NCBI GenBank assembly: GCA_012934845.2
Contig: WNNJ02002293.1
Location: 37,226-101,225, forward strand
Source of the DNA: Pomphorhynchus laevis
Lineage: Eukaryota; Acanthocephala; Palaeacanthocephala; Echinorhynchida; Pomphorhynchidae
Reading direction: 5' to 3'
DNA length: 64,000 bases
Below the pieces are notes generated by a model that worked only from the letters and a program-made list of their open reading frames with translations, was not told the DNA's origin and made no database searches. Positions 12,601 through 21,590 of this stretch are shown here, one piece after another. Positions within the stretch are counted from its first letter, which is position 1. Each line of letters opens with the position of its first letter. Position numbers and translations under genes: made by a program.

Positions 12601-15600
12601 CCTTTAGAATTTATTGCAATGGCCAACGATGATTCCCAAAACCCATTTATGTCTATATCCCCAGTTTATCGATCAGTGTTAACTATGAAGACTAATCGCT
12701 CCTCGAACGAAGTCGAGCTTTAAAAATATTAAGAAATAAATATTGGCCATTAAAAATATATGTACTTATTATATCTTTTTATTTTTGAAAATATCAATTT
12801 TCTTCTTTTATAAATAAAATTTTTATGGAACGAAGAAAAGTATTTTTATTTTAAACAACAAAATGTTTATGTCCGATATTTCGATAGCTACTGCTATCAT
12901 CGTCAGGAAACCTGACATCAGTGTTTACTGACGATGATAGCAGTAGCTATCGAAATATCGGACATAAGCGTTTGGTTGTATTAAATAAAAATACTTTTCT
13001 TCGTTCCATAAAGATTTTATATCTTTTTATATAATATCTTTTTATTTATATTATATCTTTATATAATATACATTTACATATTAATCTTATATAATGTAAT
13101 CATTTAATTGTTATTTATTATTATTTAACTATTTAATTTAATTCTTTTTTATATATTATATTTTTATTCATGTATTTTTATATAATATATTTATTTAATA
13201 AATCTATTGTTTGCCAATAAGCAAATATTAGCAAACAAATATTATTCACTAATTAATCATTGTTAAAAGATTGAACTAATAGTGGATGTAACGTTGAATT
13301 GCGATACATACATACTAACTTCGAATCTGATCAGCGGAGTCAGCAGATTATAAGGGTCGAAAAGTGAAATGTAGATCTGGGTCACAAGCTGATGAGGCTG
13401 CCCAAGCTGATTAGTAGGTTCCTGCTGTATCACAAATAGTAACTATACTTTTGAGGATAATATCGTGCCACAACCAGAAGAAGTTCTGCTCACAAATGTA
13501 ATCAAGTTTAATTAAAAACATTCATTGCAAGTGGCAGCATGAAAAACGGGTGATCCGGCTAGCGAATCACATAACTTGGGTATGTTTCTAATAGATCGTT
13601 AGAATACGATCCCAAACCAAAAGTAATATGCAGAAATGTATATCTACACCACTGGATCAACCAGCCTAGAGTTGTAGTGTTGACTGGTGATACAGACGTC
13701 CTGATTTCGAATTCGATCAGCACCAGCGTACGGAATAAGCAGATATTAGAAATCGAAACGTGAAATGTTGGTCTGGGTCAGCAACTGATGAGATCGTCTA
13801 AGCTAAATAGTTGCGTCTTGCTGTATCTAGAGTAGGAACTATACCTGTGTGGATAATGTCGAGCGACTATCAGATTAAATTTTATTTTGGAATGTACATT
13901 TCTTGATGCGGAGTGTATTATATTTGAATGTTCAATAAAGTAATAATTTGCATTTAGAATATAGTAGCACGCTATGTGGTCTACATTTACGAGCAATTTT
14001 GTGAGTTTAATAAAGATCCAAAAAATTTAATCCCTCTATACAAGCTTCAAGATCATCAGGTAAACCGGAGTAGTGAATGATAAAAATATATCTTATTTTT
14101 TCTGTTACAGAATAGTAATATAGCAGAAGATTTATTGCAAAATGCAACTAAATTAGCCAGAACTCAGCTCCGGGAACATGTTACAACGTATGTGTTTTGT
14201 CCACTTGGTAACTTTTTCTCACAACATTGATATTTAGAGTGGCATTTTGGATTCGCGATAATGTGAAGGATGTTGACAGCTACTTTGCACCTAAATTACT
14301 GGGAAAAACATGCCGATTTTATGTACAATTCTTATACTGCATTTGCGAGGTAATTACTATGTCGTGCTAATAACTATTTTATATAATTTTATATAAATTA
14401 TATAACTATTTTATATATATTCTAATAACTATTTTTTTTAAATATTTTTTTTAAGAATAATTTTTTAACATTTATTTAGATAATAATTAAATAATAATTA
14501 GTAGTTATTTAAATAATAGTTTTAAATTACTAAATTATGTATATTTATTATATGCAATATTTTGTATTGTTAATATAAATATTGTTATTGATAATATAAG
14601 TAATATATAATATATTAATTTATATATTAATCTTTATTTCATTAAAATAAAATTTATAAATATAATGTATTAATATTTATTTTAATAATAGCAAAATTAA
14701 TTATTTTTTACCATTTTCCTTTAATTATTTTTTCCATTTGTCAATCACTTATCCTGGTTTGTCTGATCATTTCCTTGTCACTCTTACTCTCACTCGTCCC
14801 CATACTTCTTCTCCGCATTTAACGACTATCCTCAGTCACCTTTGCCTTTTTGACGCTGACATTTTCAGCGCTTGCGCCATGCTCCATGGTATTTCTCAAC
14901 GTCGACTCCGTCACTCTTTTCGTTTATTTAATCGCTTTCTTAAACGTTCTTCAAACTCACTCCAAATCTCTGCGCTTTCTATCTTTATCTCTGCCGTTCC
15001 CATATCATTCTTATGCGTACCAATCGTTCTCTCTTTTGACAAAACCAACTCGAGTCGTCTTTCAACTATCGATCTCATTAAATAATCTTAAACTCAATTT
15101 TTTCTAGATAACATACCCCTTGTAACATAAATCCTGATGAATTTTCTTATCTACAATCTAAGCTATCTTATTTATTTTTACTTCTACCCAGATGCGTTTT
15201 GTATCATCTCTTTAAATACATCCCTCCCAGAGTTATTCCCCCTTCCCGCTTCGTCTTATGAAGTTTCTTCGGTTCATTTGTCATTACCTAATAAAACATA
15301 TCCTTCTGACCCAATTCACACTTACTTGCTTAAAAATATCTGTTTATCTATCTCCCCCTTCTTACTATACTGTTCAAATTGTCTATCCGCAGCTGCACGT
15401 TTCCTTCCAACTGGAAATGCGCCACTGTTCCCCTGTCCTCAAAAAGTGATATCTCGACCTCTTAAAAATGTATGAGTGTAATCTCATAGTTTCTCTTGAT
15501 CTCTCATCTGCTTTTGACATCGTCGATCACTCGATTCTTATCCATCGTCTTCGTCATGATTATGGTTTCTCTTTACCCGCTATAGCTTGGTTTTCTTTAT

Positions 15601-18600
15601 ATCAATCAAACCGTACATTTCGCGTATGTTCTAACTCCTCTCTTTTCAATCCATCTTCCATCTCGATCGTTGTTCCGTGAGGCACTGTATTAGGGTCTTT
15701 GATTTTCTCTCTTCTTCTCGGTGATTCGTTTTCTATTTCTCATACATTTAACTTCCATGTCATTCAATATGCTGATGACATTATCATCTTTGCTCCTGTA
15801 CCTGCTTATCGTATTCACGACCTTAATGTTTCTGCTTCCAACTGTCATGTCTCACTTTTCAATAATCTTTCTTCTCTTCGTCTTACTCTGAATCCTAATA
15901 AATCCAAAATTATGCGAATCCTTCCTCGATGCCTCGACTTTAAACCTCCCTTCGTGTCATTAAATTCTGAAATTCTTCCTATCGTTGATAATCTCATTTT
16001 CCTAAGATTCCATTTTGACAACCGACTTTCACTTAAACCTTTCGTTAGAAATAAATTACGCTCATCTACCTTGATTCTCCGCAACCTCCGTCAAGTTCGT
16101 AGATTGATCGATTTCCTTTGTATTAAAAAAAGGATTTATTTTAACGTGGCAAATGCGTGCCAGCGCACGCTTACATGACTACAACAAAACAAAACTGTAA
16201 ATCAGGTGTCGAGAAGGTGTGAACGGAGGAGGTGTTTGAATGTGATAAAGGAGGGGGCGCGGCGGACGTCGAGAGGGAGTTGATTCCATGCGAGTGAGGC
16301 GGCCCGAGGAATGATCGGAGACCGTAGTTGTTGGAGTAATTAGGAACGTGGAGTAAAAGGGTATGACAGGAACGATTCTGAAATTCTGAACGATTCTAAA
16401 TTCTGAAATTCTTCCTATCGTTGATAATCTCGGTGTTTATGCTCCGATTGTCTTGTCTCAATTTTCAATAATCTTTCTTCTCTACGTTTTTCTTTAAATC
16501 CTAATAAATCAAAAATAATATGGATCCTTCCTCGACGCTTCGGCGTAGAACCTCTCTCCGTATCATTAAATTCTACAATTCTTCCTATCGTTGACAATCT
16601 CGTCTTCTTAGGCTTCCATTTTGACAACCGATTTTCACTTAAACCTTTCGTTAGTGATAAAGTACGCTCATCTACCTTAATACTCCGCAATCTCCGTCAA
16701 GTTCGTAGATTGATCGATTTCCCTTCTTGTATGACTCTCATATCTTCTTTTCTTTTCTCAAGACTTGATTACTGTCTTAGTCTATTTTCCAACTCACCTA
16801 AATCCACTCTTCTTCCCCTACAACGTATGGTCTACACAACCTTCCGAAGTTTCCTCCGTCTTCGTCCTGTTGATCATACATCCCACCATATTGCTTCTCT
16901 AGATTTGCCTACCATTTATTGTCGTGTTCAACTTCGTAATCTTATCATTTCTGTCCGCCTTGTAACTTTTATACCCCTTGATTTCTCAACCTTCATTTTC
17001 TCGACAATTCTCGTCATGTTTACTGTTCCTTGCGTTCCCACAATTCCCTTTTTTACATGTACCAAACTACTCTACCTCTTTTGGCTTCCGCACCTTTATT
17101 GTGACTGTTCCTCTATCGTGGAATCATCTGCTCATTCATATACGCCAATCAACCTCCCTGCCGTGCTTTAAACGCCAAATCCGATCCTATTTAAACAATT
17201 TAACTAATTTATCTGTATGACTTTTGGTGTATGTTTTTGTTAGTTAGTATACTTGTAAGTGTGCAGTCTGCACGCATTTGCCACTTCAAATAAATTATTA
17301 TTATTTTATTAACAAAATAGACATATTTTTAGTTTGTCTATTTTAACCATCATAATACTTTTTTTATAATAAAAACCATTTTTAATATTATTTTATAATA
17401 TTTATATATATTAATATTTATATATTATTTTCGACAAAATTATTATTTTCCATAATCATTATTATTTTTAATTATATTTTCTATATTTTTGCGTTTTAGC
17501 TTTTTTCAGTTGACAGTATAATCCGTAATGAAATTCAGCTTCTTCGTGAAGATTTGCTAAAAGCGCTTGGACATTCTCATTTAAGCGACCAATTTTGTAA
17601 AAACGTTATTACATTTTCCACTGCTTCCGTCGTTGTAAACCAGGTTTGCCCTATATTTAATTAACGGTATCTTTAATTATTCTAATTATATTTGATTAGA
17701 TACACTGCTGGACGTGTTCTCAGAATCAGGATATTGATTTGTATAAAGACATTAGTTTTAGTACGGTTTTGGCCGAAAACAAGTTAGTTTCTTAGCCAAC
17801 ATATTACATGTTTATGTTTTCCATCTATAACGCGTGTAATTTTGACATGAAATGTTTTTAATTTGTGTCTAACATTTTATTTAAAATAATCAAGTTGAAA
17901 TTAAAGTTAACAAATTAGATGAGCCTACGGATTTTATAAATTAAAATCCGTAGACACAAATCCGTATAATTATAAATTATAATTTATTTTATAAATTAAA
18001 AATAATGATAAATAATTAATAATTTAATAAATAATTATGAATCGTAAACAATTGTTATAAGATTTTATATAATTTACATTAAGTTTAAATTTTAAATTGA
18101 AATTTAAAATAAAATTCAATTTTTATAAATCGACTAATAAATAAAAGACGTTGCATCAAAATTAGGATTATAGGTAATCAGAAGGAACTGCTATGCTATC
18201 AGGCTTCGGCTCCTATTTCTCCACCTAACAAAGCAGCAGCGCCAAACATGTGCTAATGACATATTTCCTTTTGTTTATTTTTTTTCCTTTTGATTATCTT
18301 TCCTTTTATTATTCTGTGTATAATATAGTAATATAGGAACATTAAATATTCTTTAATAATGTGTTCTTTAATAATATTAAAGAACCTATATAATATACTT
18401 TCAAATGTTTTTGAAATAAATGTGTAATCTCAAGCTGACATTTTAAGTTCTTTACTTTTTACTCAATCTGCTTTGAGCTTTATATTTTTAAATATTTGAA
18501 ACTGTCCATTATCTTTTCTTTTATGATTCTGTGTATAATATAGTAATATAGGAACATTAAAATGAATAAAATAAGAATAAAATAAGGTGTAAATTAACTT

Positions 18601-21020
18601 TACACATTTAATTCAAAGTTCATTGCTTCTCAATTTCCATATTTTTTGTATTAATTTAATTTAATGTAGTAATTTTACCTTATTTTTGCTATTAATTCAA
18701 TAAGATGAATTATTTTATTTGACAATTTAATAGGTTTATACAATAATTCATTGCTGTATTTCGTCATGGTAATAATTTTGTGGTATCGAGATAATGAAAT
18801 TCTTCGATGATAATTCTTCAAATATTGTTTTACATTTTTAAGCTACACAATCATCTTTCGCTTTTACATTAATTTCTCAGTTTTTAAAATTTCAAATGTC
18901 ATATTAAATATTTGAAACTGTCCATTATCTTTTCTTTTATTATTCTGTGTATAATATAGTAATATAGGAACATTAAATATTCTTTTATAATGTGTTCTTT
19001 AATAATTTTAAAGAACCTATATAATTTACTTTCAAATGTTTTTGTAAATTACTTAATTATTAGCATTCAACAAGTTGTTATCTTTACATAAGACAATAGC
19101 ATTAACCTTTGTCCTAGTGATTTTTCATGTAAATTATACGTTAAAAGTTGATAAGGATTTAATTATAAGATATTCAAGTTTTTTTACATTATTGTCCATG
19201 TATTTCAAAACGTGAATACACAGCAAAAAGAATATAAAATACCATAAAGCAACCTATAGTATTAAAAATATTAGAGGCTTTTCAAAATATTATATCATAT
19301 AATATAAATTTGATTTTAAAGAAATACTATTGATTTTGTATAATGTAATAATTCTTCATTATCACAAAGGGGCAATTTCATAAATTTATATTGTTATCAT
19401 TTTAATTTCTACAAATCAAATCTGATGATCCACTGTATAAATTAAAAATAACGAAACATGATTATAAATAATAAATAATTATATAAGATTCTGTACAATT
19501 GATATTTATATAATGATAAAATTTATTATTAAAATTTTAAATAAAAAGCAATTTTAATGAATTGACAAATATGTAACAGACAAAATTCCGTATATTAAAC
19601 ATAATGATAGATAAAATAATTTTATAATAAATAATTAAAATAAGTTAATAGTTTTATATAATATTTTATATAATTAATAAAGTTAAAATAATTTATAAAG
19701 AAGTTAAAATAAAAAATTAAAATTTCAGATAAAAATCAATTGCTATGAATTGACCAAAAAATAAGGATGGTGTATCAGAATAAGAATTAGAGGTCATCAG
19801 GAGGAACTGCTATGCTATCAGGTTTCGGCCCCTAACTCCTCTACCCAACATAGCAGCGGGGCAAAATACATGCTAATGATGTATTTCCTCTGATAAAACT
19901 ATCTAGTATCTCATTCTAATACAAAGTATATTATTTATTATCCATTCAGAAAAATTTTCCACTAATGATTTTAAATTTATTTTTAATATTATTGTGTTAA
20001 TTTATATATTTTACTATTTTCTGTTTGTTGGTATTTATACGCTTAAGAGTTTAAATTTATTTTTAATATAAGATTTTATAAGAATTTGTCATGACACTGC
20101 AATTTTTCAGGCACTACACTATAAAAGTAAGATTAATATTTTACAGCGGTGTCTACTTTACAAAAATCAAAATTTCGATCTGAAAGCAAATGGCACAGCT
20201 TTTATCTGCTTGAATTATAATCATGACAAAGTTATATTTATTAATAAAATATAGAACTTTATTATATAAAGTCAGATAGGAAAACATTTTTACTTGACAA
20301 TTGTATCTGTACTGTTTCAGAATGATTCATGTTCTCTGCTTGTTATTTGCATTTTCTTTAATTTGTTCATTTTTAGTTTTGAAAAACGAATCATTCTGCA
20401 TATTTGACTAACGTTGTTCGCTTTTTAGATGCATGTGGAAATGTTCCAACTGTCAGCGACTATGTGATCCGAGCATGATTGAAGAGTCTCTATTACATAA
20501 GCTAAACGTAATTCTTATTCAATACTTATCACAGGATGTTACTTGTCCAGCTTGCCGAGAGGTTTGTATATTTTACAGACTTTTTACTATAACGTATATT
20601 TGGCTAGACTTTACAAAACAAAACATATTAGCTTATGTTTTTAATGACATATGTCTTATATGCATATACAATATCGTTTTTAATGGATTACATTTATATT
20701 TATTTCATCTTTTTAGGAACAATTGATTATTAATTTAAGCAAGTATTAAATCTGTTTGATAATATTAAACTTATATTTGCAATATCGATTTTGACCCTGA
20801 TTTTCAGTATCAAATTGTTCGAATTAATTTTTCTATACAATTTTCCCATAATGACCTCTACTCTAATGCTAATTTTTAGGTAAAAGCTTCCACCTTTGAA
20901 AGATACTGTGCATGTAATGGCGCACCTCATCACAAAATCATATGCGATAGCGCCGTTTTATCGGCAGTACGTCGAATTGAAGAGATTGCGAGGTTGTTTG
21001 GATTTGTGTTATTATTGTAG
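3521..21020 (+). CDS. POLE: DNA polymerase epsilon catalytic subunit, C-terminal part (16 exons)
   Basis: The product is the large subunit of the leading-strand replicative polymerase. The window encodes about the last 720 codons: the end of the non-catalytic second polymerase-like module and the C-terminal cysteine domain that docks the B subunit. The catalytic half lies outside the window. Recognisable blocks include GVPIGNLP, FFARHLQ, IAELESLGASVIYA, YWQMLLWYD and two cysteine clusters (CWTC...CSNC and CPAC...CAC), keeping all eight cysteines. The chain ends in RIEEIARLFGF before the stop at 21018-21020, which matches the end of animal POLE. I placed 16 exons by homology; all junctions are GT-AG and phases agree throughout. 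Introns range from 41 nt to 4.3 kb, the long ones packed with transposons. Family assignment is from remembered alignment, very firm. Confidence 0.93.
3657..3829 (+). CDS. POLE: POLE exon 2 of window
   Basis: Acceptor ACCAAAG, donor GTTTGT at 3830. It encodes KQVILLLNS and LSILRVVPIVTLQSHD and ends in phase 2, completed by the next exon to give R. Confidence 0.8.
3901..4164 (+). CDS. POLE: POLE exon 3 of window
   Basis: Contains the most diagnostic POLE blocks: LYSSTEWQRVACRHYMF, ARYFGVPIGNLP, GIDVFFARHLQL and DIGGKQ. The frame would run on to a stop at 4205-4207, but homology resumes in another frame after a 49-nt GT-AG intron, so the exon ends at 4164. Confidence 0.92.
4214..4368 (+). CDS. 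POLE: POLE exon 4 of window
   Basis: Acceptor CTAATTTTAG, donor GTATGT at 4369. It encodes QVKYLTVAALINSDRVNILD, equivalent to the VCVELDLQNLAVNTIL region of human POLE. Confidence 0.85.
5210..5560 (-). mobile_element. CR1/L2-like LINE fragment in POLE intron
   Basis: The reverse complement matches the thumb region of the LINE at 15.9-16.7 kb. Shared blocks include AATTCTTCCTATCGTTGATA, TGACAACCGACTTTCACT and CTTTCGTTAGAGATAAAGTA. It is antisense to POLE, a short internal piece with no complete ORF. Confidence 0.75.
5610..5770 (-). repeat. tRNA-like sequence, probable SINE head or tRNA pseudogene
   Basis: On the minus strand an A-box-like GTGGCCGAATGGTAGAGGCG is followed about 40 bases later by GGGATTCAAAACTCG, a degenerate B box. 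The spacing resembles a Leu/Ser-type tRNA, but I cannot fold a full cloverleaf with matching acceptor arms. Confidence 0.4.
6693..6834 (+). CDS. POLE: POLE exon 5 of window
   Basis: Acceptor TTTCAAG, donor GTACTT. It encodes GVEYAVSFDKRAAESIDDMI and SSSCTNAIR, matching the acidic, variable stretch before human FRILKSMVVGWVKE. It is separated from exon 4 by 2.3 kb of intron holding the LINE and tRNA-like pieces. Confidence 0.85.
6876..7050 (+). CDS. POLE: POLE exon 6 of window
   Basis: Preceded by a 41-nt intron. It encodes ILRSTVACWIKDLSAHQNQI, RWLTCSSTVLFDP and KKLFNL, aligning with human LKSMVVGWVKEITQYHN...RWLRSPSSLLHDP...KKLFLQL. Donor GTAAAC. Confidence 0.92.
7849..8067 (+). CDS. POLE: POLE exon 7 of window
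   Basis: Acceptor GGTTTTAG, donor GTAAAC. It encodes IIAELESLGASVIYADSSEC and KYWQMLLWYDK, aligning with human [20 protein letters not shown] and CWEFLLWMD. Phase 0 at both ends. Confidence 0.93.
8127..8225 (+). CDS. POLE: POLE exon 8 of window
   Basis: A 59-nt intron precedes it. It encodes GNYCGVSFESALTDC and ISQHREYA. The long acidic linker of human POLE at this point is absent. Confidence 0.8.
8226..9605. other. POLE intron with near-tandem repeat
   Basis: AT-rich intron. Between about 8906 and 9075 a unit of roughly 94 bp (blocks ATCTCCTTTAAA, AACATAAATTGTTTTTGTT, AACAAATCTTTTGTT) occurs twice, and the first copy carries a perfect-looking inverted repeat TTCGTAAACAAA / TTTGTTTACGAA. 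No gene is seen. Confidence 0.6.
9606..9665 (+). CDS. POLE: POLE exon 9 of window
   Basis: A 20-codon exon encoding IDSQFAMFYRQINKVQQLVK, aligned to human NNWNILQFLPQAASCQNYF. Acceptor TTTAG, donor GTATAT; phase 0 at both ends, which fits both neighbours. Confidence 0.75.
10417..10665. repeat. tRNA-like SINE copy, head inverted relative to tail
   Basis: The part 10500-10665 matches SINE copies at 13.3, 13.75 and 41.8 kb (blocks GAAATGTAGGT, CAGCAGCTGATGAG, CAGGCTGATTA, AATTTCAGCTCAC). The part 10417-10495 matches the tRNA-like head of the same family only on the minus strand, with B box GAGTTCGAATC. Confidence 0.55.
12060..12780 (+). repeat. Unclassified dispersed repeat, copy A, 5' unit
   Basis: About 700 bp is nearly identical to 40712-41415; matching blocks run from ATCTCCAAATAAA to AATATTGGCCATTAAAAATA. 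Both copies include a short open frame after a run of non-coding sequence, here ATG at 12619, with peptide MANDDSQNPFMSISPVYRS. The element class is not recognised and no terminal repeat was found. Confidence 0.65.
12815..13020. mobile_element. Foldback MITE with ~90-bp terminal inverted repeats
   Basis: The left arm 12815-12906 and right arm 12928-13020 are near-perfect inverted copies (blocks ATGGAACGAAGAAAAGTATT, GTCCGATATTTCGATAGC, CTGCTATCATCGTCAG) separated by about 21 bp. It sits inside the compound repeat and is missing from the sister copy at 41.4 kb, which gives an empty site. No transposase. Confidence 0.8.
13260..13520 (+). repeat. tRNA-like SINE copy
   Basis: Shares with the copies at 13.65 and 41.75 kb the tRNA-like head (GTTGAATTGCGATACA, then CGAATCTGATCAGC near a degenerate B box), the body GAAATGTAGATCTGGGTC and the tail AATATCGTGCCACAACCAGA. 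The whole is about 250 bp. Confidence 0.6.
13640..13900 (+). repeat. tRNA-like SINE copy
   Basis: Head with CCAGCCTAGAGTTGTAGTG (A-box-like) and TGATTTCGAATTCGATC (B-box-like), then body ACGTGAAATGTTGGTCTGGG. It ends just before the next POLE exon, so it lies very close to that exon's acceptor. Confidence 0.6.
13958..14059 (+). CDS. POLE: POLE exon 10 of window
   Basis: Acceptor CATTTAG, donor GTAAAC. It encodes NIVARYVVYIYEQFCEFNKD, aligned to human FLMIVSAYIVAVYHCMKD. Phase 0 at both ends. Confidence 0.85.
14111..14187 (+). CDS. POLE: POLE exon 11 of window
   Basis: Acceptor TGTTACAG, donor GTATGT. It encodes NSNIAEDLLQNATKLARTQL, aligned to human [20 protein letters not shown]. A 51-nt intron precedes it. 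Confidence 0.85.
14238..14349 (+). CDS. POLE: POLE exon 12 of window
   Basis: Acceptor GATATTTAG, donor GTAATT. It encodes VAFWIRDNVKDVDSYFAPKL and CRFYVQFLYCICE, aligned to human [20 protein letters not shown]. A 50-nt intron precedes it. Confidence 0.85.
14702..16125 (+). mobile_element. CR1/L2-like LINE, decayed copy in POLE intron
   Basis: Sense-strand fragments show an endonuclease C-terminal motif (LSDHFLVTLTLT) and then an RT with SLDLSSAFDIVDHSILIHRL, a decayed VPxGxVLG region and QYADDIIIF near 15760. This palm pattern is typical of the CR1/L2 group. The reading frame is broken several times, so this is a dead copy. It lies in the sense direction inside the 3.15-kb intron between POLE exons 12 and 13. 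Confidence 0.82.
16126..16385 (-). mobile_element. Inverted LINE 3'-end fragment, GC-rich
   Basis: The reverse complement reads as a LINE 3' terminus ending in GCACGCATTTGCCAC and then AAATAAA, the same end as the plus-strand LINE at 17.28 kb. The body is clearly more GC-rich than everything around it (for example CGCGGCGGACGTCGAGAGG), so it comes from a different or younger subfamily. Confidence 0.75.
16386..17320 (+). mobile_element. CR1/L2-like LINE 3' half, second segment
   Basis: The first 340 bp repeat the thumb region already present at 15840-16125 (SNNLSS, NPNKSK, FRFHFDNRLSLKPFV-like peptides). The sequence then runs through the C-terminal part (LFSRLDYCLSLFSNSP, HTSHHIASLDLPTIYCR) to a 3' end CACGCATTTGCCACTTCAAA with an ATT-repeat tail. 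With the first segment it forms a composite of two LINE copies around the inverted piece. Confidence 0.8.
17500..17643 (+). CDS. POLE: POLE exon 13 of window
   Basis: Acceptor GCGTTTTAG, donor GTTTGC. It encodes LFSVDSIIRNEIQLLREDLL and FSTASVVVNQ, aligned to human [20 protein letters not shown]. Phase 0 at both ends. Confidence 0.93.
17700..17782 (+). CDS. POLE: POLE exon 14 of window (first half of CysA cluster)
   Basis: Acceptor TTTGATTAG, donor GTTAGT. It encodes IHCWTCSQNQDIDLYKDISF, aligned to human ICRSCNFCRDLDLCKDSSF, and supplies the first CxxC of the C-terminal zinc module. Ends in phase 2. Confidence 0.93.
17915..18275 (-). repeat. Penelope-like element tail copy
   Basis: Minus-strand copy of the PLE tail. 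It keeps CTGCTATG / CAAAGCAG (one mismatch in that helix), GGTAATCAGAAGGAAC, the GCTAATGACATATTTCC block and the distal A/T part. Located in the intron between POLE exons 14 and 15. Confidence 0.7.
18290..19420. other. POLE intron segment with internal duplications
   Basis: The block beginning ATTCTGTGTATAATATAGTA with GGAACATTAAA occurs three times (about 18312, 18529, 18947). Two of these continue through a shared stretch containing CTTTAATAAT and AAAGAACCTATATAAT. It looks like local segmental duplication of intron sequence. No gene. Confidence 0.6.
19420..20000 (-). repeat. Penelope-like element tail, one full and one truncated copy
   Basis: The copy ending near 20000 carries the complete structured core at 19788-19862 (TAGAGG, CTGCTATG, GGCCCC, CCTCTA, CATAGCAG, GGGGC in that order) and continues into sequence equivalent to the PLE ORF 3' end. 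A partly matching tail segment precedes it at about 19420-19620. Confidence 0.75.
19788..19862 (-). ncRNA. Candidate structured RNA core (interleaved helices) of PLE tail
   Basis: Complementary pairs in this copy are A 19788-19793 with 19838-19843 (TAGAGG/CCTCTA), B 19807-19814 with 19849-19856 (CTGCTATG/CATAGCAG) and C 19827-19832 with 19858-19862 (GGCCCC/GGGGC). C crosses B as an H-type pseudoknot, and A crosses both. B and C stay pairable, with G-U changes, in the copies at 46.83 and 47.51 kb. The strand order C-B-C'-B' in PLE sense recalls an HDV-type ribozyme, but the P3 and P4 hairpins are not seen. RNA function is inference. Confidence 0.4.
20429..20561 (+). CDS. POLE: POLE exon 15 of window (second half of CysA, start of CysB)
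   Basis: Acceptor GCTTTTTAG, donor GTTTGT. It encodes MWKCSNCQRLCDPSMIEESL and QDVTCPACRE, aligned to human WLCSNCQAPYDSSAIEMTL and LQDLVCLKCRG. Confidence 0.94.
20880..21020 (+). CDS. POLE: POLE terminal exon (exon 16 of window)
   Basis: Acceptor AATTTTTAG. It encodes VKASTFERYCACNGAPHHKI, with the last two cysteines (CAC), then RIEEIARLFGFVLLLL and the stop TAG at 21018-21020. Human POLE ends a little later, so the C-terminus is slightly short but homologous up to its end. Confidence 0.92.
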   Translation, partial: VKASTFERYCACNGAPHHKIICDSAVLSAVRRIEEIARLFGFVLLL

Positions 21021-21082
21021 TTGATTTTTTGTAATCGTTTCTGCTTCTTTAAAAAGTTGATAATGATCTATTATTGATAAAT

Positions 21083-21590
21083 AATTATTCAAGCTGAATC
21101 AAATAAAAGAGGATTTTTTTGATATTTCGCTAGCTTCTGTTAGCATCTTTAGAAAATTACAAGTTTCAGTAATTTAATAATTTAGGAGCACATCGAACGT
21201 ATCATTGGACAGTAAAAAATTCAGTTTATATTTGAATGACTTTAGTCAATTTTCTTAAAAGTAACTTTTGATATTTTTCGTCGAATATTTACACAATTAT
21301 TGAATTGATTTGAAAACAATTAGCATTTATAGGATGATTAGTAAAAAATCAGTAATTAATTGACTAAAGATTTTTTAATAATCGATATATGATGTATAGC
21401 AAAAGTTCGCAAACTTTTAAAAACCACGAATCCCTAAAATATTGTAATAAGTTCACGAACCTCTCACAAAACAATTGTTTCAGTAATTTTCAGCATCTTC
21501 AGTAATTTTCTGAAGATGCTAACAGAAGCTAGCGAAATATCAAAAAATCCTTTTTTCTTTGATTTAGCTCCAATAATTATTACTGTTTCT
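21083..21590. mobile_element. MITE with ~80-bp terminal inverted repeats
   Basis: The arms at 21083-21168 and 21500-21590 are inverted copies (blocks GATATTTCGCTAGCTTCTGT and TAGCATCTT, outer end AATAATTATT). The same terminus occurs at 60.82-61.13 kb and, truncated, near 5150. Part of the interior belongs to the hAT-like end repeat. Confidence 0.7.

Noticed and set aside
16415-16690. 91-codon minus-strand ORF
   Set aside because: Antisense of the CR1/L2-like LINE thumb region, whose sense strand gives the conserved peptides.
19788-19862. Canonical HDV-like ribozyme
   Set aside because: The strand order of two helices fits P1 and P2, but no P3 hairpin, no P4 and no clear catalytic C context can be drawn, so I report it only as an unclassified structured element.
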